Below, one piece after another: positions 7,087-14,849 of a stretch of 17,776 nt of DNA (position 1 is the first letter of the stretch; every line of letters starts with the position of its first letter). The stretch covers positions 1 to 17,776 of the forward strand of contig CAZDOD010000046.1 in assembly GCA_964506935.1 (NCBI GenBank). The letters run 5' to 3'. This DNA comes from CAZDOD01 sp964506935. GTDB taxonomy: Bacteria; Desulfobacterota; Zymogenia; Zymogenales; Zymogenaceae. The notes under the pieces are model-generated. The model was not told the origin of the DNA. It ran no database searches and saw nothing but the letters and a program-made list of their open reading frames with translations. The position numbers and the translations under genes were made by a program.

Positions 7087-9546
7087 ATGAAACACCCGCT
7101 CCCCATCCTGACCGCCGCTTTCACCTTCGGCATCGGGCTGGGGATAATCCTTAAAATCCCTGAGGGAATACTCCTTCTTTCGGCGGGGGCCCTTTTGATA
7201 ACGACGCTTTTCGTAAAGGGTTCCCGCCTATTTATTTTTTTGTCATCTCTGCTTTTTGTCGCAATCGGGCTCCTCCTTATCACTCCAAAGCTCTATCCGA
7301 AAGATACCCCAGATCAAACACCCCTCTACGATATCCCGGAGTACAGAAACGTTACGGGGACGATAAAGACCTCGCCCGATATATTTCCCGACAAGACCCA
7401 GATAATCCTCTCGGATATCATGACAAAGGAAGGGCTTGAATGGACACCCATAAGAGGAAAGCTGAGACTTATCGTCTACGAAAACATCAGGGACTTGAGG
7501 ATAGGCGACAGGGTCTTCTTTTACGGGAGGGTAAGGAAGCCGAGAAACTTCAATAACCCCGGCGGGTTTGACTACGAGTTCTACCTCAAGAGGAGGGGGA
7601 TTTTTCTGACCTCCACCCTAAAAGACAGTGAATCACTCATCGTGTCGAGGGAAAATATCCTCAATCCCTCGTCTTTGATCGAAAGGGCGAGGTCCGAGAT
7701 AAGGGGGTTTTTCGACGAGAGGTTTTCTAACCCCGAAGGGGCGATACTGAAGGCGCTCACCCTCGGCGAGAGGGGCGATATACCCGAAGACCTCCTCTCG
7801 GCATACTACCGGACGGGCGTCGGACACGTCCTCGCGATATCGGGCCTCCACGTCGGGATCGTATTCGCCTTCTCATTTTTCATCTCCTATTTCGTCCTCG
7901 TCCGCATCCCCGGCTTTGCCCTGAGATTTTCCGCCAGAAAATGGGCCTCGATCCTGTCTTTGATTCCTGTGCTCGCCTATACACTTATTTCCGGGATCAG
8001 GATCACCGCCGTCAGATCGGCCCTGATGCTTTTGGCCCTCGCCCTGTCTGTCCTCGCCGGAAAGGAAAGGGACGTCGTCAACACGCTTTCCCTCGCCGCC
8101 GTAATAATCCTTGTGGTCTCGCCCGCCTCACTCTTCGAGCCGTCGTTTCAGTTTTCGTTTATCGCAGTGACGGCGATCATCTTCATATTTCCGGTCGTCG
8201 TAGATCCGGTAAAACAAAGGATATACCGTATTGAGGGTGTAAGGCCAAAGCTTACAAAACGCGCCCTCTTTCGCATCTATCAGTTCTCGATGGTGTCTAT
8301 CTCGGCCCTGATCGGCGTCCTCCCCCTCTCGGCATATTATTTTTTTCGGGCAACCCCCATAACACTTTCCCTAAACTTCGTCGTCATCCCGATTCTCGGA
8401 TTTTTTGCGACACCGCTCTCGCTTCTTGCAACACCAATTATCTCCCTTTACCCTGGCCTCGCCGAGATCTTCCTCAAGATCGCCTCATGGGGTGTCTCGA
8501 TCGCAAACGAGGTGGTGATATGGGCCGACAACCTCTTTTCCGGCGGATTTATCGTAATCCCGCCCACACTTTTCGAGATGGCGATCTATTATCTGTTTTT
8601 GATCTTCGCCGTCCTCCATTTTAAGCGAAAGAGATGGAGAAAAAAAATTATCGTCCCGGCCATTTCCGTTCTTATTTTTGCTTTATGTTTGGATGTCGCC
8701 GTTTCGATAAATAAGAGATACGACCCAGAAAAATTCTCCGCCACGTTCATCAGCGTCGGCCAGGGCGACTCCACCTTCATAAAATTTCCGGGCGGGAAGA
8801 CGATGCTCGTTGACGGGGGCGGCTTTTACTCCGGGGACTTCGATGTCGGCGAGATGGTGGTATCGCCCTATCTTTTCACCGAAAGGGTAAGGAGGATCGA
8901 CTATCTCGTCCTCACCCATCCCCAGATCGACCACTACGGCGGCCTTTTCTACATCCTCGAAAACTTCAATGTCGGAGAGTTCTGGATCGAAAGCGGCACA
9001 AAAGATAAGGGGAGTATATCTCACCTCATCGATATCTCGCATAGACGCGATATCCCCATCGTCGAGGTCGATTCCGACACCCCACCCCTGACGATAGGCG
9101 GGGTCGATCTATTTTTCTTCAACCCCCCGGGTGACGAGACAAAGCTAAAGTATCTAAATGAGAACGACGGCTCAGTGGTATTTCGCCTCGTATACGGCGA
9201 CTTCTCACTTTTTTTGACCGGCGATATCGAAGACGGCGGGGAGTCATTTTGCCTATCCTCCAAAAGGGAGATAATCTCGACCGTCATCAAAGCCCCGCAC
9301 CACGGCGGGACGAGCCGAAACTCGATGAGATTTATAACGGCGGTTATGCCGGAGGTCGCCGTGATCTCATGCGGTTATCAGAATCCCTTCGGCTTTCCCA
9401 CAAAAGAGACGATCGAGGGATACCGAAGCATCGGGGCGATAATCTTGAGGACCGATATCGACGGTGCAGTGACGGTCTCGAGCGACGGCGAATCTTTTAA
9501 AATCAGGTCTGAGACAAAAAGGAGATATAAGAAAAAAATCCCATGA
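7087..9546 (+). CDS. comEC: ComEC/Rec2 DNA-uptake channel protein
   Basis: ComEC forms the inner-membrane channel that imports single-stranded DNA during natural transformation. The 819 residues show the full three-part layout. Two N-terminal membrane helices (about 7-25 and 28-66) precede an OB-like soluble region (~85-195, the DUF4131 type). The polytopic 'Competence' domain spans about 216-535, with the ISGLHVGI motif (251-258) and GIRITAVRSALML (303-315). The C-terminal metallo-beta-lactamase-like domain spans ~551-800: VGQGDS, VDGGG, THPQIDH with His611, Asp615 and His616, TGD with Asp713, and PHHG with His738/739. The nuclease-like metal residues appear intact, so this resembles the long, possibly DNA-degrading form. 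ATG 7087 abuts the previous stop (TAAATG), and its own stop overlaps the next start (ATGA), so expression is coupled at both ends. No other competence gene is visible in the window. Confidence 0.95.
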   Translation: MKHPLPILTAAFTFGIGLGIILKIPEGILLLSAGALLITTLFVKGSRLFIFLSSLLFVAIGLLLITPKLYPKDTPDQTPLYDIPEYRNVTGTIKTSPDIFPDKTQIILSDIMTKEGLEWTPIRGKLRLIVYENIRDLRIGDRVFFYGRVRKPRNFNNPGGFDYEFYLKRRGIFLTSTLKDSESLIVSRENILNPSSLIERARSEIRGFFDERFSNPEGAILKALTLGERGDIPEDLLSAYYRTGVGHVLAISGLHVGIVFAFSFFISYFVLVRIPGFALRFSARKWASILSLIPVLAYTLISGIRITAVRSALMLLALALSVLAGKERDVVNTLSLAAVIILVVSPASLFEPSFQFSFIAVTAIIFIFPVVVDPVKQRIYRIEGVRPKLTKRALFRIYQFSMVSISALIGVLPLSAYYFFRATPITLSLNFVVIPILGFFATPLSLLATPIISLYPGLAEIFLKIASWGVSIANEVVIWADNLFSGGFIVIPPTLFEMAIYYLFLIFAVLHFKRKRWRKKIIVPAISVLIFALCLDVAVSINKRYDPEKFSATFISVGQGDSTFIKFPGGKTMLVDGGGFYSGDFDVGEMVVSPYLFTERVRRIDYLVLTHPQIDHYGGLFYILENFNVGEFWIESGTKDKGSISHLIDISHRRDIPIVEVDSDTPPLTIGGVDLFFFNPPGDETKLKYLNENDGSVVFRLVYGDFSLFLTGDIEDGGESFCLSSKREIISTVIKAPHHGGTSRNSMRFITAVMPEVAVISCGYQNPFGFPTKETIEGYRSIGAIILRTDIDGAVTVSSDGESFKIRSETKRRYKKKIP

Positions 9547-10421
9547 TCCTCTATATTATAATTGCCTTAATAGTTATCCTATTTATTAACCTCGCCGCCG
9601 GGGCGCTCCTCGCAATCCATCTATCATCGCCGAGAAAGAGGAGTTACATGGACGACTACTGCTTCACGCCGTTTGAGACCAGCGTCCCGTTCGAGACCGT
9701 CGAATTCGAGACCAAAGACGGATTGACCCTCAGGGGTTGGTGGCTTCCGGGCTCAAAAAATAAAGTTATCATAGGTCTCTCGGGGCGGATGGGGACGAAA
9801 TCCGACCTCCTTGGCGTCGGGACATATCTCAATAAATCGGGGTATCACGTCCTGCAGTTCGATTACCGCGACTCGGGGATGAGCGATCCATCGACTATCA
9901 GCATGGGGGAGCTTGAACTAGAAGACATCAAGGCTGCGGTCGACTTCGCGTCAAAAAAGGTGCCTGGGGCATCTATCGGCGTAATCGGCTTTTCGATGGG
10001 GGCGTCTATCGGTATCTGTGCGGCTGAAAAAGACAAGAGGATCTCGGCCCTCGTCTGCGACTCGCCCTTCTCGTCTTCGGAGGATATCATATTTCAAAGA
10101 TTCAAAAAGATAATCCCCCTCCCGTTTTTTCTTTTGAAACGTTCATTTAGGATATGGACGAGGGTAATCTACGGCTACGACGGCAGGGGGCTTCGCGTCA
10201 TCGATTCGGCCGGGCGCCTCGATCTTGTAGACCTCCTTGTTGTAATCAGCGGAATCGACAGCGTGATACTCCCCTCCCAGCAGAGGGAGGTCTACGAAGC
10301 GGCCCCGGAGCCGAAACAGCTATTGGAGTTTCCCGACGCCGATCACTGCGGTGGATACTTTCGGGATCGGAAAGGTTACGTCGAGAGGATCATCTCGTTT
10401 TTCGATAACGCCCTTGTCTGA
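9543..10421 (+). CDS. Membrane-anchored alpha/beta hydrolase
   Basis: This 292-residue protein begins with one hydrophobic helix (residues 1-27), likely an uncleaved anchor, followed by an alpha/beta-hydrolase domain from about 50. The nucleophile elbow is GFSMGAS with Ser151. The likely acid is Asp239 (ISGIDSVI) and the likely base His268 (DADHCGGYF), so a full catalytic triad can be proposed. The layout, with a strand-rich ETKDGLTLRGWW entry, resembles the YqkD/serine-aminopeptidase-like group of small esterases or peptidases, but the substrate cannot be assigned. Its ATG overlaps the comEC stop by 4 bases (ATGA), making it the third gene of a coupled operon with an acyl-CoA synthetase. A role on acyl esters or thioesters is conceivable but is only inference from neighbourhood. 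Confidence 0.85.
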   Translation: MILYIIIALIVILFINLAAGALLAIHLSSPRKRSYMDDYCFTPFETSVPFETVEFETKDGLTLRGWWLPGSKNKVIIGLSGRMGTKSDLLGVGTYLNKSGYHVLQFDYRDSGMSDPSTISMGELELEDIKAAVDFASKKVPGASIGVIGFSMGASIGICAAEKDKRISALVCDSPFSSSEDIIFQRFKKIIPLPFFLLKRSFRIWTRVIYGYDGRGLRVIDSAGRLDLVDLLVVISGIDSVILPSQQREVYEAAPEPKQLLEFPDADHCGGYFRDRKGYVERIISFFDNALV

Positions 10422-10435
10422 AACGATCGGACCAA

Positions 10436-10447
10436 TCGAAATTTCGA
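10436..10447. repeat. 12-bp perfect palindrome TCGAAATTTCGA
   Basis: This self-complementary 12-mer lies 15 bp after the hydrolase stop, in the convergent gap. There is no loop, so it is more like a dyad protein site than a terminator. Function is unknown and it may be chance. Confidence 0.3.
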
Positions 10448-10449
10448 CA

Positions 10450-10482
10450 TAAAAAAGGGGTGAGGCTAAATTCCCCACCCCC
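10450..10482 (-). terminator. Intrinsic terminator for the leftward murJ-ogt-peptidase-small protein cluster
   Basis: On the minus strand, a GC-rich stem (GGGGTG 10457-10462 with CACCCC 10476-10481, extended by two more pairs across an A-C mismatch) and a small loop are followed directly by six T (plus-strand A tract 10451-10456). It lies about 28 bp past the small membrane protein's stop. On the plus strand the hairpin is not followed by T, so it should act mainly leftward. Confidence 0.8.
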
Positions 10483-10489
10483 AATCTCT

Positions 10490-10510
10490 ATCGGATGATC
10501 TTGATCCGAT
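10490..10510 (-). repeat. Hairpin overlapping the stop codon of the small membrane protein gene
   Basis: ATCGGAT (10490-10496) and ATCCGAT (10504-10510) pair perfectly over 7 bp around a 7-nt loop. One end falls in the stop codon (10510-10512). No T tract follows, so it may protect the 3' end or assist the terminator just downstream. The stretch 10497-10516 contains four GATC sites. Confidence 0.45.
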
Positions 10511-10824
10511 CAGATCTTTGTCATTGTCCACCCGCTAATCAGTATTAAGAGCAGGGTGATAAATATCCCGACCGACCCCACAAATGTCCCGACTATCTTC
10601 ATCCCCGGCGATTTTCCCTTTGTCCTGATGAGCGAAACAACAGCCCACAGCACCAAGACAAATATGATGGCGCAGGCGATCAGGAGCGGCAGGGCCTGTC
10701 CGATCTTATTTAATATCAAAACGGCGAGGATCGGAAGGAGCGGGGAGATGAGGCTCACGATGAAGGTCAGGATTTTTTTCTTACTTTTATCCCTTTTCTT
10801 TCTTGTCGTCTTTTTCTTTACCAT
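10510..10824 (-). CDS. Small three-helix membrane protein of unknown function
   Basis: The 104-residue product starts with an extremely basic head: of residues 2-17, about twelve are Lys or Arg. Three hydrophobic helices follow at about 18-38, 43-66 and 77-98, with a basic connector RTKGKS near 67-72. I do not recognise the family. The positive head predicts a cytoplasmic N-terminus. The start ATG lies 3 nt after the stop of the peptidase-like gene, with a GAGGAGG-type ribosome site inside that gene's end, so it is probably co-translated with it. The gene ends before a strong leftward terminator, so it is the last gene of the cluster. Coding is supported by the coupling, the helix pattern and the terminator position. 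Confidence 0.78.
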   Translation of the reverse strand: MVKKKTTRKKRDKSKKKILTFIVSLISPLLPILAVLILNKIGQALPLLIACAIIFVLVLWAVVSLIRTKGKSPGMKIVGTFVGSVGIFITLLLILISGWTMTKI

Positions 10825-10827
10825 TTC

Positions 10828-12303
10828 CTATTCCTCCTCTTTTGGCAAGAGGTCTTCGCGCGACATCGGAGAAAGCCTCTCTACGATCTCGATAAAGGTC
10901 CGTGCCGAAGGCACCAGCTTCTCGATATAGATCTTATCCCTGTTGTCCTCATCGACCAAAAGATACGCGGGCCCGCTTATGTAGTGGATAACCGGTATCC
11001 CGAGCCTGTGAGGGTACATCCCCTCTCCCGGCGGGTCTTTCCCGAGGGCGTCGATGGCGATTATTGCCGACCTTTCGAGGTCGTTTCCAACGATCGCCTC
11101 CTTTATCGCATCCTTCATATTGTCGTTGTTGTCGATGAAAATCCCGGCAAGCTGGGGCTCTCCGGTATCTTCGAAGTTTTTATCCTTGCCCTCGATGAAT
11201 TCTTTTACGGCGACGTGCTCGATGTTGAGGTTCATGACCGTCTTCGGGACGATATCCCCCTTATGGTTTTCGAGCCATGCCTCAATCCCCTTTGAGCCGT
11301 AAAAGTGGCCCGCCGACGCCAGAAAGACGATCGTCTTTTCACGATCCTCTTTCGGTATTTGTGAAAAGTACTTCGCCACGGAAAGCACCATGCTGATCCC
11401 CGAACCGTCCTCGACATACCCCTTAAAGGGCGAATCGTGATGCGACGTGACGAGGATGATCTCGTCCGACATGCCGGGGAGAATCCCGTGGACGTTGTGC
11501 ATTACGCCCGGTGACTTCGTTCCCGTCTGAACTACTGTCGCCGTAGCCGAACCGCCCTCAAGAAGCCCCCTCAAATGCTCGCCGTCATACTTCCCAACAT
11601 ACAGGGCCGGGAGGTCCTTCATTACGCCGTCATACGGGCCGTAGTGAGAATTTATATTCGTCGGCTGATCGGCAAGAATCCATACGACCGCAAGGGCGCC
11701 GTGCTTTCTTGCAAATTCGTATGACGATTTTTCTATATCGGCGTCGACGTTCCAATTCTTCCTGACCCAGATCGCCGGCTGTGACCACCACCACTCAAAG
11801 GTGTTTTTTGGGTCGTAGGAATAATAGCCCTTGAGTAGTAGCAGAGGAAATATAGGAAGCGTCGCAAACTCCATGTCTATCACTGCGATCTTCCCATTGA
11901 CATCCACTAGGTCAAAATCCTCTTCGGTCCCGCTCCCGACATAGACCATCTCAGCCGTTATCCCGTCCTTCGGCGTGAAACCGGTGTTTAGGCAGTAAAA
12001 CGACGGAATCTCTTCACCCCCGACGGTAAGTGACCAGTCCTTTGCCCGCCAGATCGTGATATTGACCGGCTCCTTTTTAACATCGACAAGGCCGAATTCC
12101 CTAAATTTTCCAGCGATGAAATCCTCACCCGCAAGGTCTCCGGGCTCTCCGGGCCTTCGATTCTCGGGCTCGCAAAACTTGTCGATCCATCCCATGATCT
12201 CCACATCACTTGGCACCTTTCCGTCATCGATCGCAAAAGATGAGGCGGAAAGGACGAAAAAAGCGACAAGGACAAGACAAATGATTCTTCTTAGACTATC
12301 CAT
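10828..12303 (-). CDS. Exported M28-family peptidase homologue with PA-like insert, catalytic site degenerate
   Basis: This 491-residue protein begins with a signal peptide (basic MDSLRR, hydrophobic core to ~20, likely cut near ASSFA-I, 20-25), so it should work outside the inner membrane. Residues about 110-265 resemble a protease-associated (PA) insert. The M28 zinc-peptidase core follows from ~267. Present: His288 and Asp290 (HHD) and Asp299 (EDGSG), the first metal ligand, its partner and the bridging Asp. Missing: the usual Glu-Glu pair appears as Gly-His-Phe (AGHFYG, 331-336); the later Asp ligand is Glu362 (LNIEHV); and the terminal His of the YHTPxDT motif falls on Leu448/449 (YLLVDEDNRDKI). 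It may therefore be a pseudo-peptidase, or may use other ligands such as His333, His432 or His440. A GGGGGAGG ribosome site precedes the ATG. It lies 63 bp after ogt with no clear promoter between. Confidence 0.85.
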   Translation of the reverse strand: MDSLRRIICLVLVAFFVLSASSFAIDDGKVPSDVEIMGWIDKFCEPENRRPGEPGDLAGEDFIAGKFREFGLVDVKKEPVNITIWRAKDWSLTVGGEEIPSFYCLNTGFTPKDGITAEMVYVGSGTEEDFDLVDVNGKIAVIDMEFATLPIFPLLLLKGYYSYDPKNTFEWWWSQPAIWVRKNWNVDADIEKSSYEFARKHGALAVVWILADQPTNINSHYGPYDGVMKDLPALYVGKYDGEHLRGLLEGGSATATVVQTGTKSPGVMHNVHGILPGMSDEIILVTSHHDSPFKGYVEDGSGISMVLSVAKYFSQIPKEDREKTIVFLASAGHFYGSKGIEAWLENHKGDIVPKTVMNLNIEHVAVKEFIEGKDKNFEDTGEPQLAGIFIDNNDNMKDAIKEAIVGNDLERSAIIAIDALGKDPPGEGMYPHRLGIPVIHYISGPAYLLVDEDNRDKIYIEKLVPSARTFIEIVERLSPMSREDLLPKEEE

Positions 12304-12366
12304 AGGCCTCCCCCTATTAATCTATCAAAATATTCCTATCTTAAATAACCTGATACCCCCCCACCC

Positions 12367-12909
12367 TCAGATCAAGACCTTCTCCCCCCTAAACCTCACT
12401 CCCTCGATCTCAAGTAGTTTTTTCTTAAGCAAAAGCCCGTTCCATCCCCCGAATCCACAGAGACCCCCGTCTTTTCCAATGACCCTGTGGCACGGGACAA
12501 ACGGCGGGAAGGGATTTCTCGCCATCGCATTCCCCACTGCCCTTGCGGCATTTGGGTTATCGGAAATCAACGCCAGATCGCCATAGCTAATGACACTTCC
12601 CCTCTTTATCTTCATGGCCCCCCGGTATACTTTTTTTGAGAAGGAAGAGACCTCCGATAGATCCAGGGGGACATGGGTCAGATCAACGTCCCCTCCCCCG
12701 TAGTATTCAACGAGGAGTTCACATATCTTAGAAGATGGCTCAAGACCTCTTTCCATGACACTCGGAATCGAGCTGATAATAGAAACCGCGTCATCGAAGC
12801 TGTCTCTTGGAAGCAGGGAATATAAGAGCCCGTCATCCGACGAAGAGACCGCCGCCCAACCGAGGGCGGTCTGAAAGACGCTAAAGCTTTTCTTTTCTTT
12901 CTCTCTCAT
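12367..12909 (-). CDS. ogt: Methylated-DNA--protein-cysteine S-methyltransferase (Ogt/MGMT type)
   Basis: This suicide repair enzyme moves alkyl groups from O6-alkylguanine to its own cysteine. The 180 residues fit a two-domain Ogt-like form without an Ada regulatory part. The C-terminal DNA-binding/transferase domain spans ~88-170. It carries VISYGDLA, the arginine finger in NPNAARAVGNAMARNP (Arg123), and the active-site motif PCHRV with Cys140, followed by IGKDGGLCGFGG. The loop after the active site, GFGGWNGLLLKKKLLEIEG, is slightly longer and Trp-containing compared with the common GYxxGLxxKxxLLxxE form. The N-terminal domain is divergent. Its ATG overlaps the murJ stop by four bases (ATGA), so it is translationally coupled to a cell-wall gene, which hints at constitutive rather than damage-induced expression. 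The choice of symbol ogt over a generic MGMT name is approximate. Confidence 0.93.
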   Translation of the reverse strand: MREKEKKSFSVFQTALGWAAVSSSDDGLLYSLLPRDSFDDAVSIISSIPSVMERGLEPSSKICELLVEYYGGGDVDLTHVPLDLSEVSSFSKKVYRGAMKIKRGSVISYGDLALISDNPNAARAVGNAMARNPFPPFVPCHRVIGKDGGLCGFGGWNGLLLKKKLLEIEGVRFRGEKVLI

Positions 12910-14489
12910 CTATCTTTACCCCCTTTAAATCGTCCCATAAACGGAGTCGTGATCGCCCTGAGTTCCGTGGATCCCAGAAGGCGTGTCACTAAAGCGAAGG
13001 TAACTGCGCCGATGACTATCGCCGCCGTCATATAGAATATTTTTTCGGTGATCTGCCCCTTTACATCCCACGTGGCAAGCGAGGCGAAAAACCAAGCCGA
13101 AAGCCCCATGGCGATACTCCCCGCACACATCCTCATAACAGAGAAGACGAGCCTCTTTAGACCCAGCCTCCCCACCCGCCTCCTGAAAACAACAAGGAGG
13201 GACAAAAAATTCACAAAGGCGGCGATAGACACCGCCAGCGCAAGGCCGTTGTGCCCCATCGGCCCCATAAGGGCGAGGCTCAACAGGATATTTACAACAA
13301 CCGAGAACGACCCGAGAAAAACCGGAGTCGCCGTGTCCTTCTGGGCGTAGAATGCGTTCGCCATGACCCTGACGGCGCTGACCGCCGGAAGCCCGAGCGA
13401 AAAAAATAAGAGGGCCTGTGACGTAAAGACTACCGATACGTGGTCAAACTCCCCCCGATAGAAGAGGAGGCTGATGATCGGATACCTGAGGACGATAAGC
13501 CCCACCGCCGCAGGGATGGCCACATAAAGGGCAAGAGACAAAGAATCGACAAACGTCTTTTTCAGCTCATCTATCCTGTTTTGCGCCGCCATCTGGCTCA
13601 TCGAGGGGAGCACCGCCGTCCCTAGAGCGACCGCGAATATCCCGAGTGGGAACTGTTCCAATCTATCGGCATAATAGAGATATGAAACGCTCCCCGTAGG
13701 GAGAAATGAGGCAAGTAACCTGATAACCACCACATTTATCTGGTATATCGAGGCCCCGAAGATTGCAGGTAGCATCAACCTCAAGATCGTCTTTACGGCG
13801 GGGTGGGAGAAGTTGAAATTCAATTTTGGAACCATCCCTCTTTTTAAAAGGAATGGTATTTGAAATAAAAGCTGGAGTACCCCCCCGATGATGACCCCGA
13901 TGGCTAGACCCAAGATAGGTTTATCGAGATACGGGCTAACAAGAAACATTGCGGCAATCATCGCGATGTTAAGGAGCATCGGGGCGGAAGCCGGTGCGAA
14001 AAAATGCCTGAGGCTGTTTAGGACACCCATAGCAAGGGCGGTAAGCGATATAAAAAAGATATAGGGGAACATCACCCTTGTGAGGTAGATCGTGGTCTCC
14101 CATTTTTCGGGACTGTCTTTAAATCCCGGGGCGATGACCGAGACGATCTCTTCAGAGAAGACGATCCCGAAGAGTACCGTCCCGATGAGGATGATACCAA
14201 GTGCGGTCATCGTTATCTGAAAGACCTTTTTCGCCTCCTCGATCCCACTGTTTGTCAGATAATCGGTAAAGACCGGGACGAATGACACCGTCAGCGTCCC
14301 CTCGGCAAAAAGCCTCCTCAATAGGTTCGGTATCGTGAATGCGATAAAGAAGGCGTCCGCGACGTCCGCCGTCCCGAAGAAGAAGGCCGTCACCATATCC
14401 CGAACAAATCCGAGGATGCGGCTCCCAAAGGTCGCAATCCCCACGACCCCGGCGGCCCTGACTATCCTATAGTTCTCCTCCTCTTTCAA
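12906..14489 (-). CDS. murJ: Lipid II flippase MurJ (MviN)
   Basis: MurJ moves lipid II across the inner membrane for peptidoglycan synthesis. The product has the MOP-fold pattern of about 14 membrane helices. It has the family signature near the N-terminus, SRILGFVRDMVTAFFFG, with the conserved Arg pair in the central cavity, plus an AEGTLTVSFVPVF segment and the FYAQKDTATPV motif in the second half. Two TTG starts are possible. TTG 14489 (527 residues) has AAGGA 5 nt upstream. TTG 14504 (532 residues) has no ribosome site and would overlap the -35 box of the divergent rpsT promoter. I prefer 14489. The stop TGA overlaps the ogt start. It diverges from rpsT and leads a leftward cluster ending at the terminator near 10450-10482. 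Confidence 0.95.
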   Translation of the reverse strand: MKEEENYRIVRAAGVVGIATFGSRILGFVRDMVTAFFFGTADVADAFFIAFTIPNLLRRLFAEGTLTVSFVPVFTDYLTNSGIEEAKKVFQITMTALGIILIGTVLFGIVFSEEIVSVIAPGFKDSPEKWETTIYLTRVMFPYIFFISLTALAMGVLNSLRHFFAPASAPMLLNIAMIAAMFLVSPYLDKPILGLAIGVIIGGVLQLLFQIPFLLKRGMVPKLNFNFSHPAVKTILRLMLPAIFGASIYQINVVVIRLLASFLPTGSVSYLYYADRLEQFPLGIFAVALGTAVLPSMSQMAAQNRIDELKKTFVDSLSLALYVAIPAAVGLIVLRYPIISLLFYRGEFDHVSVVFTSQALLFFSLGLPAVSAVRVMANAFYAQKDTATPVFLGSFSVVVNILLSLALMGPMGHNGLALAVSIAAFVNFLSLLVVFRRRVGRLGLKRLVFSVMRMCAGSIAMGLSAWFFASLATWDVKGQITEKIFYMTAAIVIGAVTFALVTRLLGSTELRAITTPFMGRFKGGKDR

Positions 14490-14497
14490 AATTTTCC

Positions 14498-14526
14498 TTG
14501 ACAATAAAATATTTTTGAATTAAAGT
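14498..14526 (+). promoter_or_regulatory. Strong promoter of rpsT
   Basis: A perfect -35 TTGACA (14498-14503) and a -10 TAAAGT (14521-14526, 4 of 6 matches) are separated by an AT-rich 17-bp spacer. The start would be near 14533, giving a ~35-nt leader carrying the ribosome site AAAGGAGG (14551-14558). The -35 box coincides with the 5' end of murJ on the other strand. Confidence 0.72.
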
Positions 14527-14567
14527 GAATAATTTGTAAATAAGTAAAGCAAAGGAGGCATCAAGAT

Positions 14568-14837
14568 TTGGCTACTCACACATCGGCGATAAAAAGGATG
14601 CGCCAGAACAAAAAACGGATGATGAGAAACAGGCACATCAAATCCACCATGAAGACACATATAAAGGATTTCCTTTTAAGCCTAGAACAAAAAAACCCTG
14701 ACGACTCAAAGACCAAACTCAAAGAGGCGATAAAGCAAATCGACAAGGCAGCATCCAAGGGCGCCATACACAAGAGGAACGCATCGAGGAAGATCTCCCG
14801 TCTCACAAAAAAGCTAAATTCTCTAGAAGCATCTTAG
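14568..14837 (+). CDS. rpsT: 30S ribosomal protein S20
   Basis: S20 is a helical protein that binds 16S rRNA in the body of the small subunit. The 89 residues match the family in length and pattern: ATHTSAIKRMRQNKKR at the start, RNRHIKSTMKTHIK in the first helix, then DKAASKGAIHKRNASRKISRL, the typical C-terminal signature, and about one-third basic residues. The start is TTG (14568-14570), decided by AAAGGAGG 9 nt upstream. A non-ATG start is also known for rpsT in E. coli, where UUG takes part in autoregulation; whether that applies here is inference. It is monocistronic between a strong promoter and the inverted repeat at 14850-14897. Confidence 0.97.
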   Translation: MATHTSAIKRMRQNKKRMMRNRHIKSTMKTHIKDFLLSLEQKNPDDSKTKLKEAIKQIDKAASKGAIHKRNASRKISRLTKKLNSLEAS

Positions 14838-14849
14838 AGGCATTTCAAG

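Noticed and set aside
10450..10482. The GC-rich hairpin as a bidirectional terminator that also ends the hydrolase operon
   Set aside because: On the plus strand the hairpin is followed by CCAATCTCT rather than a T tract, so rightward termination is not supported.
12056..12586. 176-codon plus-strand open frame
   Set aside because: It lies antisense across the peptidase-like gene start and the ogt 3' end. Its product is Pro/Ser-rich without domain features, and both minus-strand genes have clear motifs and starts. It is a shadow frame.
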